Shown here: one piece after another, positions 37,544-50,194 of the stretch
How the letters are laid out: the number at the start of each line of letters is the position of its first letter
Numbering within the stretch: the first letter of the stretch is position 1
Source: Paramecium sonneborni
Taxonomy: Eukaryota > Ciliophora > Oligohymenophorea > Peniculida > Parameciidae
Assembly (NCBI GenBank): GCA_905182985.1
Contig: CAJJDN010000060.1
Coordinates: forward strand, 129,481 to 193,480
Reading direction: 5' to 3'
DNA length: 64,000 nucleotides
Made by a program: the position numbers and the translations under genes
Notes under the pieces: generated by a model
What the model was told of the DNA's origin: nothing
The model's input: only the letters and a program-made list of their open reading frames with translations
The model's database searches: none

Positions 37544-38790
37544 TCAAATATCTTTTTCATAATCATTATACTCTAAAAGTCTGTAAGCTGCTTAATAAGC
37601 ACCTTCTAATCCCAAAGATGCTTATTTAATTACATAGATAGGTATTTGATCAAAGATTTCATTTAAATGAGGTCTATATTTAATATAGTCTTACTAAAAT
37701 AATATAAATAAAAAATAAATACTAAAAAATTAACTTATGGATTGTTAATAATGTAATTAGCAACTCCAATAGATATATTTCCAAATAAATATATACCTCC
37801 ATATGGCATTGTATTACAAACTAGATCACCAATGACAGTTCCATAACTAGTTAAAAAGAAATCAACAACACTTTAACATAATTGATCTTTCTTTTCTACA
37901 CCATATTAAAATACTTATGTAGATGGGAATTATTTGAAATCATTCTTATCCTTTAATTTTATAAATAATTAAATTACTTCAAATAATGTTTTATCTAAAT
38001 CCTTTTCAATTTGAGAATCAAGTCCGAGTTATTCTTTTAAAAATGTATAAATATATGGAACTGCTTAACCAGCCATTGCTTTTTCTGCCACTATTTAACC
38101 TAAACCTAATCTTTTTCTTAAGAATTTTAAATATTCTATTTCTAAATCATTTGATGGTGAATATCCTACATGTCCTCCTTCACATGGCCTTTAAATATTA
38201 ATACTAATTAATTACCATATATTATATTCCCATACATTATTTTATTTCATAGAAGGAATAAGTCTTGCTACTCCTAATCCAGTTCCAGGACCAATTACAG
38301 TTTTTACTGAATTATCTTTTGGATTTGGATTTTTTGGATTCAATTAAATTAAATCTGTTTATTATAGTCCCAAAATTCCATAAGCCACTGCTTAGAAATC
38401 ATTTATTAAAAGAAATGGTCTAATATTGAGTGCTTATCCTATTGCATTTCCATCTACTTAAGACCATTTAGTATTAGCCATCAAAGTGGAATTATTCTTT
38501 ATAGGTCCAGCAATACCTAAACTTAAATATATAATATTCAGACCTATAATTGCAATTTAAGGTAGATTCTCTTTTTAAACATCTTTCAAATATTCCACAA
38601 TATAATCTTAAAATTAAGGATATAAATCTGTATTATAGGATGCATATTGTTTAAGTTAAGGAGCTTTTGAATAAGTCAATTTAAGAGATATCTTTACTAG
38701 TTAAAGACGAACATTTGTTCCACCTACATCACCTATCAAACAATTTATTTCTTAATCTGGTTAAAGATCCTTAAATATTTAAGACGTCAT
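37544..38790 (-). CDS. Glucokinase, bacterial Glk type
   Basis: ATP:glucose 6-phosphotransferase, first step of glycolysis, cytosolic. About 396 aa after removing two clear introns (27 and 29 nt); a further 3n intron before PCEGGH is possible. The signatures of the bacterial Glk family are all present: CLIGDVGGTNVRL (phosphate 1), IAIIGIAGP, LLINDFQAVAYG with catalytic Asp, TVIGPGTGLGVARL, EGGHVGYSP (sugar-binding Glu), GGIYLFGNIS and, near the end, IPIYVIKQASLGLEGAY. Most animal and fungal hexokinases belong to a different family. Whether ciliates gained this gene by transfer or by descent cannot be decided here. It lies 80 bp upstream of the PAS gene on the same strand. Confidence 0.92.
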
Positions 38791-38823
38791 TTTTTATAAA
38801 ATAAAATTATTTATATAAATAAT

Positions 38824-39489
38824 TCATTTGTATAATTTGCTATTTGCATTTTTTAATAATTTGTTTATGTTTTACTATAATCCTACTAATTCTGATAGAT
38901 AACCATTACTCAAAGATGATATTTCTGTTTATTATAGATCTGATAAATGGGTTGATATTTTTATTATTTCTGTTAATGATACTCTATCTGTAATTGGTTT
39001 ACTCTTCCGAGAAAAATCAATCACATCAGAACTTGATTTAACAGAACTCATTAAATCTCTTTTGGATGAATAGGTTTTATAATTATCCTTTTCAGTAAAT
39101 GATCCAAAAGCAGATGGATATATGTTACTTCTTTTTATGTCATCTATTGGGTTTTATTATTTTTGACTTGGAGAATAAATTGCATGTGTCAAACCCATTT
39201 TTATTGGAGATTCTTATTTTGGAAATTTATTTTCTAAATGATTCTTTACATATGTTGTTGATGAACGCAATGCTAATGCTTGACATGATAATTTTTAATC
39301 TTAATTCTTAAAATTATATAAAAGATCACTCTTCTATATAAATTTCTAATTTTCAAATCCTTATACTCTTGATTAAACCTTTTCACGAATACCTTTTTTT
39401 ACATCACTCCATGTTTGATAATCCAATCTTTATTGAATTTCTGTACATTTTGTTATTGGAATATCGAATTTACAAGGAGATGATCTCAT
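38824..39489 (-). CDS. Unknown 221-aa protein
   Basis: Intronless frame of 222 codons starting MRSSPCKFDIPITKC. Ser-, Lys- and Gln-rich with segments TWSDVKKGIREKVQSRVQ, ALRSSTTYVKNHLENKFPK, GLTHAIYSPSQK and DVIDFSRKSKPITDRVSL. No signal peptide, membrane segment or known domain; the middle looks disordered and the C-terminus helical. It is 33 bp upstream of the glucokinase start on the same strand. Confidence 0.72.
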
Positions 39490-39724
39490 CTATTACAATT
39501 AAATCAAAATTATACAGGAGAATAGGTAGATCTCATTAACAGTTAAATTTAATAATTTTTTATTAAATATTCATTATAGCATATTCAAAATAAATAACAT
39601 TAACATTTTAAAATAAATTACTAAAATTATTTACATCATCTAACAAGATTATAATATTTATATTAAAAATCCTCTTAAAATTTTGTTCTTTAGATTAGAA
39701 CTATTTTAAAATAACAAATTTAGA

Positions 39725-40396
39725 ATGTTAAAAATGACAACAAAAAAAATACTCATTAATATTATTCAAACTTCTAATGATTTAACAACTAAAAAGAAAA
39801 TTGAAACAAATCAATAAACTGAGTTGAAATAAGAAATTTAAAGACCTTTAGTGTCTGCATTTGATGATTATAAATTTTAGAGAAAAAATGATTGGATAGA
39901 ATATTATGAAAAATAATTATAAGAAGATAAATAATTACATCCAAATGCAACACATAATGAATTAACATCTTTAATTTCTAAAAAATGGAAAAAAGCAAAA
40001 AAAAATGTTAAATATTTTGATTAATTGGCATAATAAATAAAAATGGAACTTATCAATAAAGAAACTGATTCAATACTTAATAAAGATGATGATTTATAAA
40101 TAATATAAAAAAATTAAGAATCAGATTAAATAATTGAAAAATTAAGATAAAGTTCTCTAAAATTAATTTTTCGTAATATAGTGCTTGAATTGAAAGGATA
40201 AATAGTATTAGATGCAGTAAATGAGAATAGATTAATAATATACATAAATAATGAATAGGAAAATGAAGATACAAAAAATGAGGATTCAAATAAATGTTCA
40301 TAATCAATTAATGATGAATAAAAATTAGATAAAGAGTAAGAAGAGAATGAAGATGACAATATAAATATTGTTAATAATATAAAGGATTATTTATGA
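39725..40396 (+). CDS. HMG-box-like protein
   Basis: Intronless frame of 224 codons (223 aa). Residues ~37-100 read RPLVSAFDDYKFQRKNDW, then LHPNATHNELTSLISKKWKK, then AKKNVKYFDQLA. This fits the HMG-box pattern RPxSAF...NP...ELxxxxxxxWKxL...K..Y..LA, with a conserved Trp. A helical middle and an acidic tail (KEQEENEDDNINIV) follow; acidic tails are common in HMGB proteins. If correct it is a chromatin or DNA-bending protein. The box is divergent, so the call is moderate. The start could be the second Met (MTTKK). Confidence 0.6.
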
Positions 40397-40422
40397 TGAT
40401 TATAAAAACAAAATATTTGATT

Positions 40423-41042
40423 TCATCTTTTTTTTATTAGACATAATATATATATATCCATTAATAATTTAATTTTAGGAGGTTCTTCTTTTACTTCTTA
40501 TAATAATGAAAACATTTTTGGAATATCTTTATCAATTGATTAATAAAATTATAGTTTAACTAAGCAGTTTCTGATTATTTTTAATTTTTTAAAGAAATAA
40601 ATTTATATATAATCGATTCATATAAATCTAAAGTAAAATCTTTTGAAACTGAATAAATCTTCATTTTAGATGATTAGATCTTCACCTAGATTTAACACAT
40701 TTTTAATAAAAACTCTATGAGTCAATTAGAATTTAAATAAGATCTTTAGAATTAAAGTATCTACTATTTATTATTAATAATTATTTTCTAATGTTTATTA
40801 GATCATATCTATAAAAGAATTGATTTTTCTTTTAATTTCTCTTTTAGATTTCCTTTGTTCTATATGTTTTTGAAAAATCTATAATAACCATATATTTTAA
40901 CCATCATAAATCTAAGTATTAAGGTTGGTACATTAATATTATATTCATAAGTAAATAGAAATATATAATTAATGTTATCTTTTTCATAAGAAAAATAAAA
41001 ATGATCTAATTTTAAGAAGGCTTCTTTAATATTGCCTGGCAT
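40423..41042 (-). CDS. Unknown protein, 3' exons unresolved
   Basis: Starts MPGNIKEAFLKLDHFYFSYE, followed by EYNINVPTLILRFMM. A 23-nt intron joins this to IFQKHIEQRKSKREIKRKI. Further on, KDIPKMFSLLQEVKEEPPK and LLMDIYILCLIKKR end at TGA. The exons between are not fully resolved; one in-frame TGA near 40618 must be removed by splicing. No domain recognised. The stop is 26 bp from that of the HMG-box-like gene, and the start is 46 bp from the divergent channel gene. Confidence 0.55.
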
Positions 41043-41088
41043 TTTAAATAAATATTTTTATAAATTACCAATCAATATCAAAAATTGT

Positions 41089-43866
41089 ATGGATTAACAA
41101 GAATCAGCAAGATCAATCAATATAAGTTAAAGTTCAATTGATTATTAGTATAGGTTCTTCAAGATATTCAGATAAATTTTAACCATAATTAATTCATATA
41201 AACACTAATCATATTCAGAAGAATAAGTAAGATAGTCAAGACTTTAGTCCTATCTATGAGAAATCCAATGATGAAATAGGATATGATAAATAGATTAGAT
41301 AAGCTAGAGCAAATATAAAGAAATCATCTAATTATTATGTAAAACAATCAAAATATTACTAAGACAGCTTCCTAATTTCCATAGGATAGAATTTAAAATG
41401 CAAGAGGTAGCAAGATTATGTAACTTATTAAATAGAAAAATCAATTAAAAAAGTTTAAAGACAGGTTATTTCAAAATGCACATATATATCCTAGAAATCC
41501 AAATGAATAATTAGCTAATTTCTTAGAAGAACATTATATTCACAAAAATCATCATCATTAAAAAAATTCATAATAAGAGGCTAAATTTGATTAGGGCTAA
41601 CATGAGTTATTAAAAACTTTTGACAATGTTCAATAAAATTAAAAAATACCAATAATCAATCCAACAGGAAGATTTTATATGTTTTGGTAATTCTTAAGAT
41701 TAATTTAAATTATGTTTTTATTGTGGTGGGTACCATTCAAAATATCTTTTGATCCACCTCAAACTTCTACTATGAATTATATTGAAAAAATGCTTATTTA
41801 TTTATTTGGATTAGATTTATTGATAAAATTAAATAGAGGCATGATAGATTAAGGATAAATAGTATATGATCGACTTAAGATTGTAAAACATTACATTATA
41901 TATGAATTATATGAAGATGCAATCTATTTAATTACACTGACATTTGTAATAGGAAATGATCCAATTACTATCTATTTTTTCCCTGAAATTATTGTTTTAA
42001 TCCAATTCACTTTAAATTTTATTAAACTCAAAAAAACTATTAATAGATATGGAGAAATGTTTGCAATTCAATCCAATTTTACTGAATTTGTTAGTTTATC
42101 TTAATTAATCATCTTGATCTTTTATTTTGCTCATTTTATGGCTTGCATTTGGTATTATGTTGGTAACATGAGTTAATCTTCCTTTTCAAATTCATGGATT
42201 TAACAACAAAATTTATAATAATCTGCAGTATTTTATAAATATGGTTATTCATTTTATTGGGCAACTGCTACAATGGTAACTGTTGGATATGGCGATGTAG
42301 TTCCATAAAATATTTATGAAGTAATATGTGCAATAATTATGATTTTCTTTGCTAGTGTTGTATTTGCATTTTCAATAAATGCAATAGGTGTAATATTTTC
42401 AAATATTGATTTATAAAAGTAATCCTATAAAAGGAATTTACTTTTAATCAATCAATACATGAATTCAAATGAAGTTTCTTTGTAATTATAAAGTAGAGTT
42501 AGAAACTATTTGAAATATTATTATGAATAATAAGTAAAAGGAAATAAATAAGAAATTAATTAAATTATAGAAAAATTGTCTTATAATTTAAAATAAGAAT
42601 TGTTAGAAGATGTTTAAATAAGAGCAATAACAAATGTTGACTTTTTCACTAAAAATTTTTAACCTTCTACTATTCATTAAATTGCTTGTAGAATGAATAT
42701 TTAATAATATACACCAAGAGAAATTGTTTTCTAATCAAATTCAATTGATGAAAATTCAATATACATTATTTAAAAAGGAGAAATAAATCTTATTGATAAT
42801 AAAACAAATAAGATTATTCAGAAATGTTCTAAAGGTTAGTGTTTTGGAGAATATGAATTTCTTACTTCTTAGAAAAGATAAACAAAAGCAATAAGTACTA
42901 CATTTAGTTCAATCTATAGAATGAGTAGAGACACTTTTCTTGATATAATTGCTGAAAATTCTATAGACTTTTAAAAATATTGTGAAATGAGAGATAAGAT
43001 TTTATTTCATTACCATGATTTATCTATTAAATGTTTTGCATGTTAAGGTGATCATCTTATTAATTAATGTCATTATCTTACTTATAGACCTGATACAGAA
43101 TTCTTAATTAAAAAATAATTATATAATTCTAATCAAGATAGATCATAATTTAAACGTAAAAATCTAAGATTTTAGAGAATATTTAATAATCATGAAGATC
43201 ATGAACCTCCAAATAAAACTATACAATAAGATTAATCAATTATTTCTATTGAATCTGGTGATAAATAAAATTCAAGTATTCTTGAAAGTGAACATCAAAA
43301 TATTTTATTTAATGATGAAACTACTTAACATATTAAAAAAAGAATTTCTTTATGGGTTACTAATCCAGAATAATCACAAATTGATGAAAAAAGTAAATTA
43401 TTTAATTAAATTAGAGTCTATCTAAAAATCTAATAGACACAATAGTGATACTCCTACAAACAAATAAAATAGAAAATCTTTATTTAATTCCTCTTAGGAT
43501 CAATCAAAAAGACATAATAATAATTAATAATATCTTTAAGTTAATGATTAATAACAAATACAATAATAAGCTATGAATACATCCAATAATTCTTAAACTA
43601 AAAGTAATCCCTTATTTAATTAATTGGAACATATACAATCTTTTCATTCATTTAATTTTGAATTAGATAAAATGGAAACATTTTAAATCTATTTCCCATA
43701 AAATAATGTACAAAATGTTCTAAATTCTTATTAAAAGTAATAGAAATTATAAAAGCTCTACAAAATTTAATTTTCAACGAATAAATATAGGTTTATATTC
43801 ATTCAAAAAGAACCTCTACCAAATGCAATTAGAAAATCATTGTATCGAGTAAATAGCTAAATTTGA
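41089..43866 (+). CDS. Cyclic-nucleotide-gated-type K+ channel, copy 1
   Basis: Three introns (22, 34 and 22 nt) leave 900 codons (899 aa). A Gln/Ser-rich N-terminus leads to FKDRLFQNAHIYP. Membrane helices follow: FYMFWQFLRLIQIMFLLWW, KMLIYLFGLDLLIKLN, ITLTFVIGNDPITIYFFP and LSQLIILIFYFAHFMACIWYY. The pore is YWATATMVTVGYGDVVP with a K+ selectivity filter, then S6 (EVICAIIMIFFASVVFAFS). A C-linker and a cyclic-nucleotide-binding domain come next (IIQKGEINLIDNKTNKII, KGQCFGEYEFLTS). The tail is long, polar and disordered (Gln/Asn/Ser). This is the CNG/HCN/EAG superfamily, expanded in ciliates and linked to ciliary excitability (family knowledge). No charged S4 ladder is obvious, so voltage gating is uncertain. 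The next gene is a paralogue. Confidence 0.88.
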
Positions 43867-44356
43867 TTTTATATATCTATTTTATTAATTATCAAGTCTT
43901 TATTGATTAAAGAATACAAAAAACAATTTATTTATTACATTTTTTAGTTTATCAATATTATTTTACATAATATAAAAATGAATTAATTAAATGTAATTAA
44001 CAATTAATTAATCTTAATAATATCAATATAATTTATTTTCATTATAAAATGTATTAAACTTAAATTGATTTAATATTTATCTCTTTTAAATTATTTCAAG
44101 AAGCCAGTTAAGTATTTGTAAAATTGAAAAAAATTTGAAAGAAAATTGATATTTTAATTTTAAATATGTTAAATAAATTCTTATAAAATAAGTAAGAGAT
44201 ATATATGTAATTTTTAAAATCATTAAATAATTATTCATTAAACAAATTCCTGAATAGTTTTAGATGTATCATACTATGCTTTGTAAGATTAAACAATAAG
44301 AAAAACAGCATATGAAAAAATATTTTCAGAGATTATTCTAATTATTAAATTTATAC
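43867..44356. other. Intergenic region between channel paralogues
   Basis: About 490 bp of AT-rich sequence. An in-frame ATG at 44264 could extend the next gene upstream (MYHTMLCKIKQQEKQHMKK). Nothing else seen. Confidence 0.4.
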
Positions 44357-47287
44357 ATGTCAAGTTATTTTTTTGAGTAAGACATCAAAGATTTTACTTC
44401 TCCAAGGTTTATTTTAGATGGAGCGACTCCATAAGTAGATCCAAAAGTTGGATCAAATTCTGACGTTTTAATTCAATCAGAAATCAGCAACATGGAAAGC
44501 ATGAGATCACTAAAACACGAGACTATAATGAATAAAAACAAATTAATGAAAAAGAATTCATAAATTTTATCAATTAAGTTTGATGTATTTTCATTTATAA
44601 TTTTAGTAATCAGCTAATAAGAAATTTTAAAACACTCGTAGTCAATTTAAAAATGAAAATAATGAAAATGATGGTGGATAATTAAAGTAAGTTTTAGGCA
44701 AATAGATGCTCTTAAAATTCAAAGATAGGTTGTTATCAAATGCTCATCTTTTAACAAAATAAATGATGGAGGAAAAAAAACATTTACTTAATTATTTATT
44801 TTTAGATGATTCATTATTAGAAGGAAAACGAACTAAGAAAAATCAAACTTTGAGTAAATTAGAATAATTGTTTATCTTTCCAGTTTTTTTACCTTAAGAT
44901 AGATTTGTTAAAATTTGGAGTTTATTTAGTATTTTATGTAGCTTTTTTATATTATGGTTATCTCCTTTTATTGCTTCATTTTAATTGGAAAAAAACTAAG
45001 AAATATAGAGAATTATTGAAATAGTTTTTATTTATTTATTTATTGATGGTCTAATAGCGAATAATAAAGCTATTTTAGTGCAGGGAGAAGTAAAAAATTG
45101 AAATTAAATTAATTAGCTAATTGTAAGTAGAAAACAGATAATCAAAAATTATCTTAGATTTTAAATGATTAATGATCTAGTAAATTTGATAATTTGGTTA
45201 ATCATGTATTAAGGAGTAGATCATTTTTAGATTACATAATTATTGTCAATGATTTAGATAATAATAACAATATTTACAGTCTATACAAAAATTAACAATT
45301 TTGTTGATTGTCTTTATTTAAGTGGTCGTTTAAGTGAAATATTAGATTTGATTTTTTTAATCATTTCTTTATATTATTTTATTCATATTATTGGATGTTT
45401 TTGGCATTATTTAGCTCTTGTTAGTCAAGATTTTAGTTTACAATCATGGTTAAGTAAATATTCTTTAGAAAATGAATCACATTGGATAAAATATGATTAT
45501 GCAATATATTGGGCAACTATGACAATGGTAACAGTAGGATATGGAGATATAACAGCAGCTAATCCAATCGAAATTGTATTTTCTAATTTTACAATGTTTG
45601 TCAGTAGTTTTGTATTTGCATATTCTGTAAATTCTATTGGAATGATAATTAAGAATTTTTATGATCATAAAAATTAATATAAGTAAATATTATATTTTTA
45701 TTATTTAATAGAAGATAGTTGATTCTTATTAATACATTTATGAAGAATAATTTAGTTGATGATTCTATATAAAATAGAGTCAGAAATTATTTAAAAAATT
45801 AGGTAGACTAAGAAAGTAAAAGTAACTAAGTTGAAGTAAGAAATTATTTTAAATTATATATAGGCTTAATAAATCTTAGAAAATTTACCAACAGGTTTAA
45901 AAAATGAGGTTAATTTCAACATTAAAGCAAGAATAATAAAAAATATGAAAATCTTATATAATAATTTCTCTAAAACAACATTAAATTAAATTACATCATA
46001 AATTGAATAGATTAATTATATTCCAAATGATGTAATTTATAATCCAGAAGAGAGACATAAAGATTATCATATGTAAAATAATTATTGATCAATTAGTTTT
46101 TATGTAGACTCAGGATAAGTCAGATTAGTAGAAATAAGAACTAAGAAAATTGTTTAAACTTTTAATGAAGGATAGAGTTTTGGAGAATATTAATTTATAA
46201 GTGGATTCGATTCTAAATTTATGATTATAAGTTCTCAATTTACATAATTATACAAAATTTCTAGATTAGATTTTGTAAGAGTACTTCAAAATAATTAACG
46301 AGATAAAGAATTATTTCAATAAATAAAAGATCAATTAATTTATTTATCTGATTATAGTTTAATTGGTAAGAAATGTAATTTATGCAATAATTGTGATCAT
46401 ATGAATAGTGATTGTTTTTTAATATCTTATAAACCTAATTTAGAAACTTTAATAAAAAGAGAAGGATTTACTTTATAATAAAGAGATCTTATAAAAAGAA
46501 ATGATAGATAGAAATTAAAAGTTTTAAGTTCAATTAATGTATTTATATAATTAATAGATAGGGTATTATGAGTACTGTTGTTCAATTTTAATAATAAGAA
46601 TTAATATCTAACTAAAATGAAACTTAAACTATAATAAGTGGTACTAAAAAATATAAAGATTAAACTACAAGAAGATAAAGTGATTATAAAACAGAAACTC
46701 CTGAAGTATCATCATTAAGTGAATAATCACCTGATATAAAATAAGATAGAATTTAAGATTCAAATATTGTTGTACCATAATCAAAATTAAATCCAAGAAG
46801 ACAATCTAAAAATTTAACAGGGAAATTCGCTATTACTTAATAATCTAATAAATTAATAGAAAATAAAGATAAGAGAAAAATGTCTATTGCATTTTAAAGA
46901 GAATCAAGTAACATCCATCCAGATGGGGCTAGTGTCTAGTTAATTTAGCAAAAATCTTCAAAATAAGGATTATCGTCTAATACTATTATTGAAATTGAGG
47001 ATCATAATAGACATTCAAATAAATCTTTTAATTTAGATATTGATAAAATATTTTAATTTTAAAATTATATGCCATAAAGTAATGCTTTAAGTGTAATTTT
47101 AAATTTAAATAAATAAAAATCTAAGATTTCTTCAATCTATACAAGTAATTTAAAAAAAGCATTTAAATTTACTTTTTATTATAAAGTAGCTAAATTAGCT
47201 TGTGGAATGAGATTATTTATTGCTTCAACCTCTAGAAGAATGTTAAAGCCACCATAAGGTATTAAGAAAAACTAATTTTAATAATGA
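44357..47287 (+). CDS. Cyclic-nucleotide-gated-type K+ channel, copy 2
   Basis: Six introns (22, 27, 29, 28, 24 and 23 nt) leave 926 codons (925 aa) from MSSYFFEQDIKDF. LLKFKDRLLSNAHLL matches the FKDRLFQNAH segment of the upstream channel. Membrane helices include FVKIWSLFSILCSFFILW and LDLIFLIISLYYFIHIIG. The pore is YWATMTMVTVGYGDITA, then S6 (IVFSNFTMFVSSFVFAYS). A cyclic-nucleotide-binding-like region (SFYVDSGQVRLVEIRTK, GQSFGEYQFISG) and a Cys cluster (KKCNLCNNCDHMNSDC) follow, then a polar tail. The binding domain is more eroded than in copy 1, so ligand binding is less sure. A start at 44264 is also possible. Confidence 0.86.
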
Positions 47288-47330
47288 TTAAAATAGTTTA
47301 TAAATCTTTTTAATAATTTATAAATAAAAA

Positions 47331-48484
47331 TCAATATCTACATTTTAAAAATATATCAATATCATTTAAATATTTTTATTTAACTACTTTATCCTGTTAT
47401 TTTTTTTATGATTTCTCTTAATTAACAAATCTAACTTTATTAGGAGACTATTTATCATCTAATTGAGTTTTTTATTTTTCTAAATTATTTTTAGCTTCTT
47501 TAATAAATTTCCAATCATCTTAAGAATCATCTTAACAATTATAAGTTTATCTATTAGAATCCTTCTTTTTTAATGCACTCTTTAATGGTTAATCATCTTT
47601 AATAGAATCACATTTTAATGATTCTTCTCTTTTTACTCTAGATTCTCTTAATTTAACTGTTTTATATGATGATTCTCTTCTATGATGTGAACTATAACCA
47701 TTAATAGATTCATGACGAATATCTCGTCTAATATCAAAACAATCTTTTTTTTCAAGATTAGAATCTATTCTTTATTCTTTCATTGAACTAGCTGCTCTCA
47801 TTTCTAAATAGATTGGTTATGAGTCATTTTTAGAATCTTATTTATGCATAGAATCAGCTCTTGTATGTATCTCATTTTATTTATTTTATCTTTTCTTTTG
47901 TTTTGATTATTCATTATAACTGTCTTGTTCTTCTTTAATTGAAATTGATAGATTTTAAAGAATCGATTATCTTTCTCGAAGGTATTCTCTTAAAACTTAG
48001 ATAATTAATTACAATCTTCTAATTATTATATTTTGAAATTGAAATCATCACGTATCATTCTAAGCTTTGCATGTAAAAGTTCTTATTCTTCAAGAATTAT
48101 TTATTCTTTATCAAAAAAATAATCAATATTCTATGCTTCTTCATCTTAATATTCTTGTTATTTTTGATACTGTTAAATTATTGGTTTATTTAATATTTTT
48201 GATTTTTCTTTAACTGAAAAATCATAGTTATCAGAGTTCCTTGAAAATGCACTTTCTCTTCGAGATTGATTAGCTGGTGATAATTATCCTTGAATTGGAG
48301 TAACAGATCTAAATGGAGAAGGTGATGCAAATCTATTTCCAAATATTATTGGAGAAGAACATTTGTATTAATTCAATTAATATTCTAATAAATTAATTTT
48401 TATTTTAATACCATGGTTCTATGATACATTATTCATTCGAATACTGTAATCATTGCTTATATATTTTTCAAGAAAATTCTTCAT
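47331..48484 (-). CDS. Charged low-complexity protein with short coiled coil
   Basis: One 26-nt intron leaves 376 codons (375 aa). It starts MKNFLEKYISNDYSIRMNN. A Ser/Pro patch (NRFASPSPFRSVTPIQ) and RRESAFSRNS suggest phosphorylation sites. A coiled coil follows (KEQIILEEQELLHAKLRMI). The C-terminal half repeats short Arg/Glu/Ser units such as KKDCFDIRRDIRHES and HHRRESSYKTVKLRESRVK. No known domain. It converges with the channel gene, 43 bp between stops. Confidence 0.7.
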
Positions 48485-48619
48485 ATTTCTTTAACTTGTT
48501 TAATATTATTTATTTATATATATATATATAGATAATTACGTTTATAATTATGAAAATTTATCTTCATATTTTTATTGTAATTATTTACCTATCAAATACT
48601 ATTTTATATAATTTTATAA

Positions 48620-49908
48620 TCAAAGAAGTCTCATATGCTTCTATTCTGATTAATTTAACAATTTCATTTTTATCTTATTATAGCTATTTAGCAACTCATC
48701 CAAACTTTCAAAAGGATATTCATCAAAACACAATTCTTTAGATAAATTTTAAAGTAATTATTCAACTTATTATTCATTTTTTATTATATCTAATAATTTC
48801 TCTTTTATTTTCCAATTCTCGGATAAAACATTTGAAAATTATTCCTTTATATCTCCTAGCTTTCTTTTTTTATTTTAATATTTTTATTTGTATTTTGTTA
48901 ATTCTTTCTATTAATATTTTAATTCATTTTCTAAATCTTAAGTTCTTTATCTCAATTGATTAATCTCTTATTATTTCATTTGCAATATTGCAATCTTAGT
49001 TGTAAATTAAGGTAGAATACTTCTTAATTGTTAAATTCGACGAATTTATAATTATATCTCTTAAGGATAAAGTTTTGTTATTTATTAACTTGTATAAAGC
49101 TATCTTTATTTTGAATTCTCAATTTGTAATAATGTAACTTATTCACTAAGATGTAAAATAGTTTTCTGCTTTTCTTCATCTGATTTTTTCATTGTTTTTA
49201 TTGTTTCAGCATTATCAATTAATGTTTATTAAAATAGATTACCATCCTAATTAGAATTTGTATCTTCTGTTATATCAGATTCTTCAAATTCTATTTTCTA
49301 ACATTTTTCTTCTTTTATTTATTAATCTTTTCTAAGTTACTCTATTTTCTCAGCAAGTTATAATATTTGTAAATCTCTTTCAGATAATAATTGAATATAT
49401 TTTTATCTGAGATTTTCTATTTATTATGGATATACTTGTATCTATTCATTTTATTATTAATTAGTTAACATTAATTCTTAAACTTTGCTTCTCAATTCAA
49501 CATTTTCACTTTATAATCTTAATAATTGTTATTATGATTTTTATAATTCATCTTATGTAAGTGTTAGCTATTAAACCGTTCTCATTTTATTAAATGAATT
49601 ATTATGTCTAAAAATTATTGATTTATTTCTTACTATAGATTAAACATTGAAGAATTATATTCATGTAATGATTTTAATTATTCTAATAAATTATCTCTTT
49701 ATGATTCTAAAAATTGAATTTATCTTCTTTATTCATATTTCATTTATGTATATTTATCTAAATCTGATTATAATATTTTATTTTTCTCCTCCTCTTAATT
49801 TAATTTAAATTATAATTCAGAATATCGTTATTTAATATCATCTAATTCTTGTGCTAATGATTTTATTTTCTTTCCTTACTAATGTAATTATCTTTCAAGA
49901 TGGTTCAT
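48620..49908 (-). CDS. Long coiled-coil protein
   Basis: One 26-nt intron leaves 421 codons (420 aa). Almost the whole length is heptad-patterned: MNHLERQLHQQGKKIKSLA, LDDIKQRYSELQFKLNQE, LRLQSENVELRSKVQELML, QLLSERDLQILQLAEKIEQL and QEINQLRQRTQDLENELKY. A short acidic interruption (EFEESDITEDTNSNQ) lies mid-way. No globular domain. Such proteins in ciliates are often basal-body or axonemal scaffolds, but nothing here shows which. The end is CFDEYPFESLDELLNSYNK and RLL. An apparent plus-strand membrane ORF over its 3' end is antisense. Confidence 0.78.
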
Positions 49909-50194
49909 TTTTAAAGGTGTTTTTTTTTTATTAATTTAATTATATTTACTTTAAAAAATAAATTATTACATTATCATTTTAGACATCAATATATTTACTT
50001 AAAATTAAATAGAAAATAAATAGTATATTATGTCTCCCAAAAAGAAAATCTGAATTTTTTAAATTACCACAATATTAAACAAATTATTTTTTATAATATT
50101 TAACCTGTTTTAAAATTACTTAATGGAAATTTAGTTTTCAAATATGACAAAAAAGTCTATTCATCTACCAAAAATTCACTAAAATTATTCATAA

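Noticed and set aside
45477..45668. Minus-strand frame over the second channel pore
   Set aside because: Antisense to the K+ channel pore region, which has a clear GYGD filter.
48550..48741. Apparent multi-membrane protein on the plus strand
   Set aside because: It is antisense to the long coiled-coil gene at 48620-49908, whose frame is far better supported.
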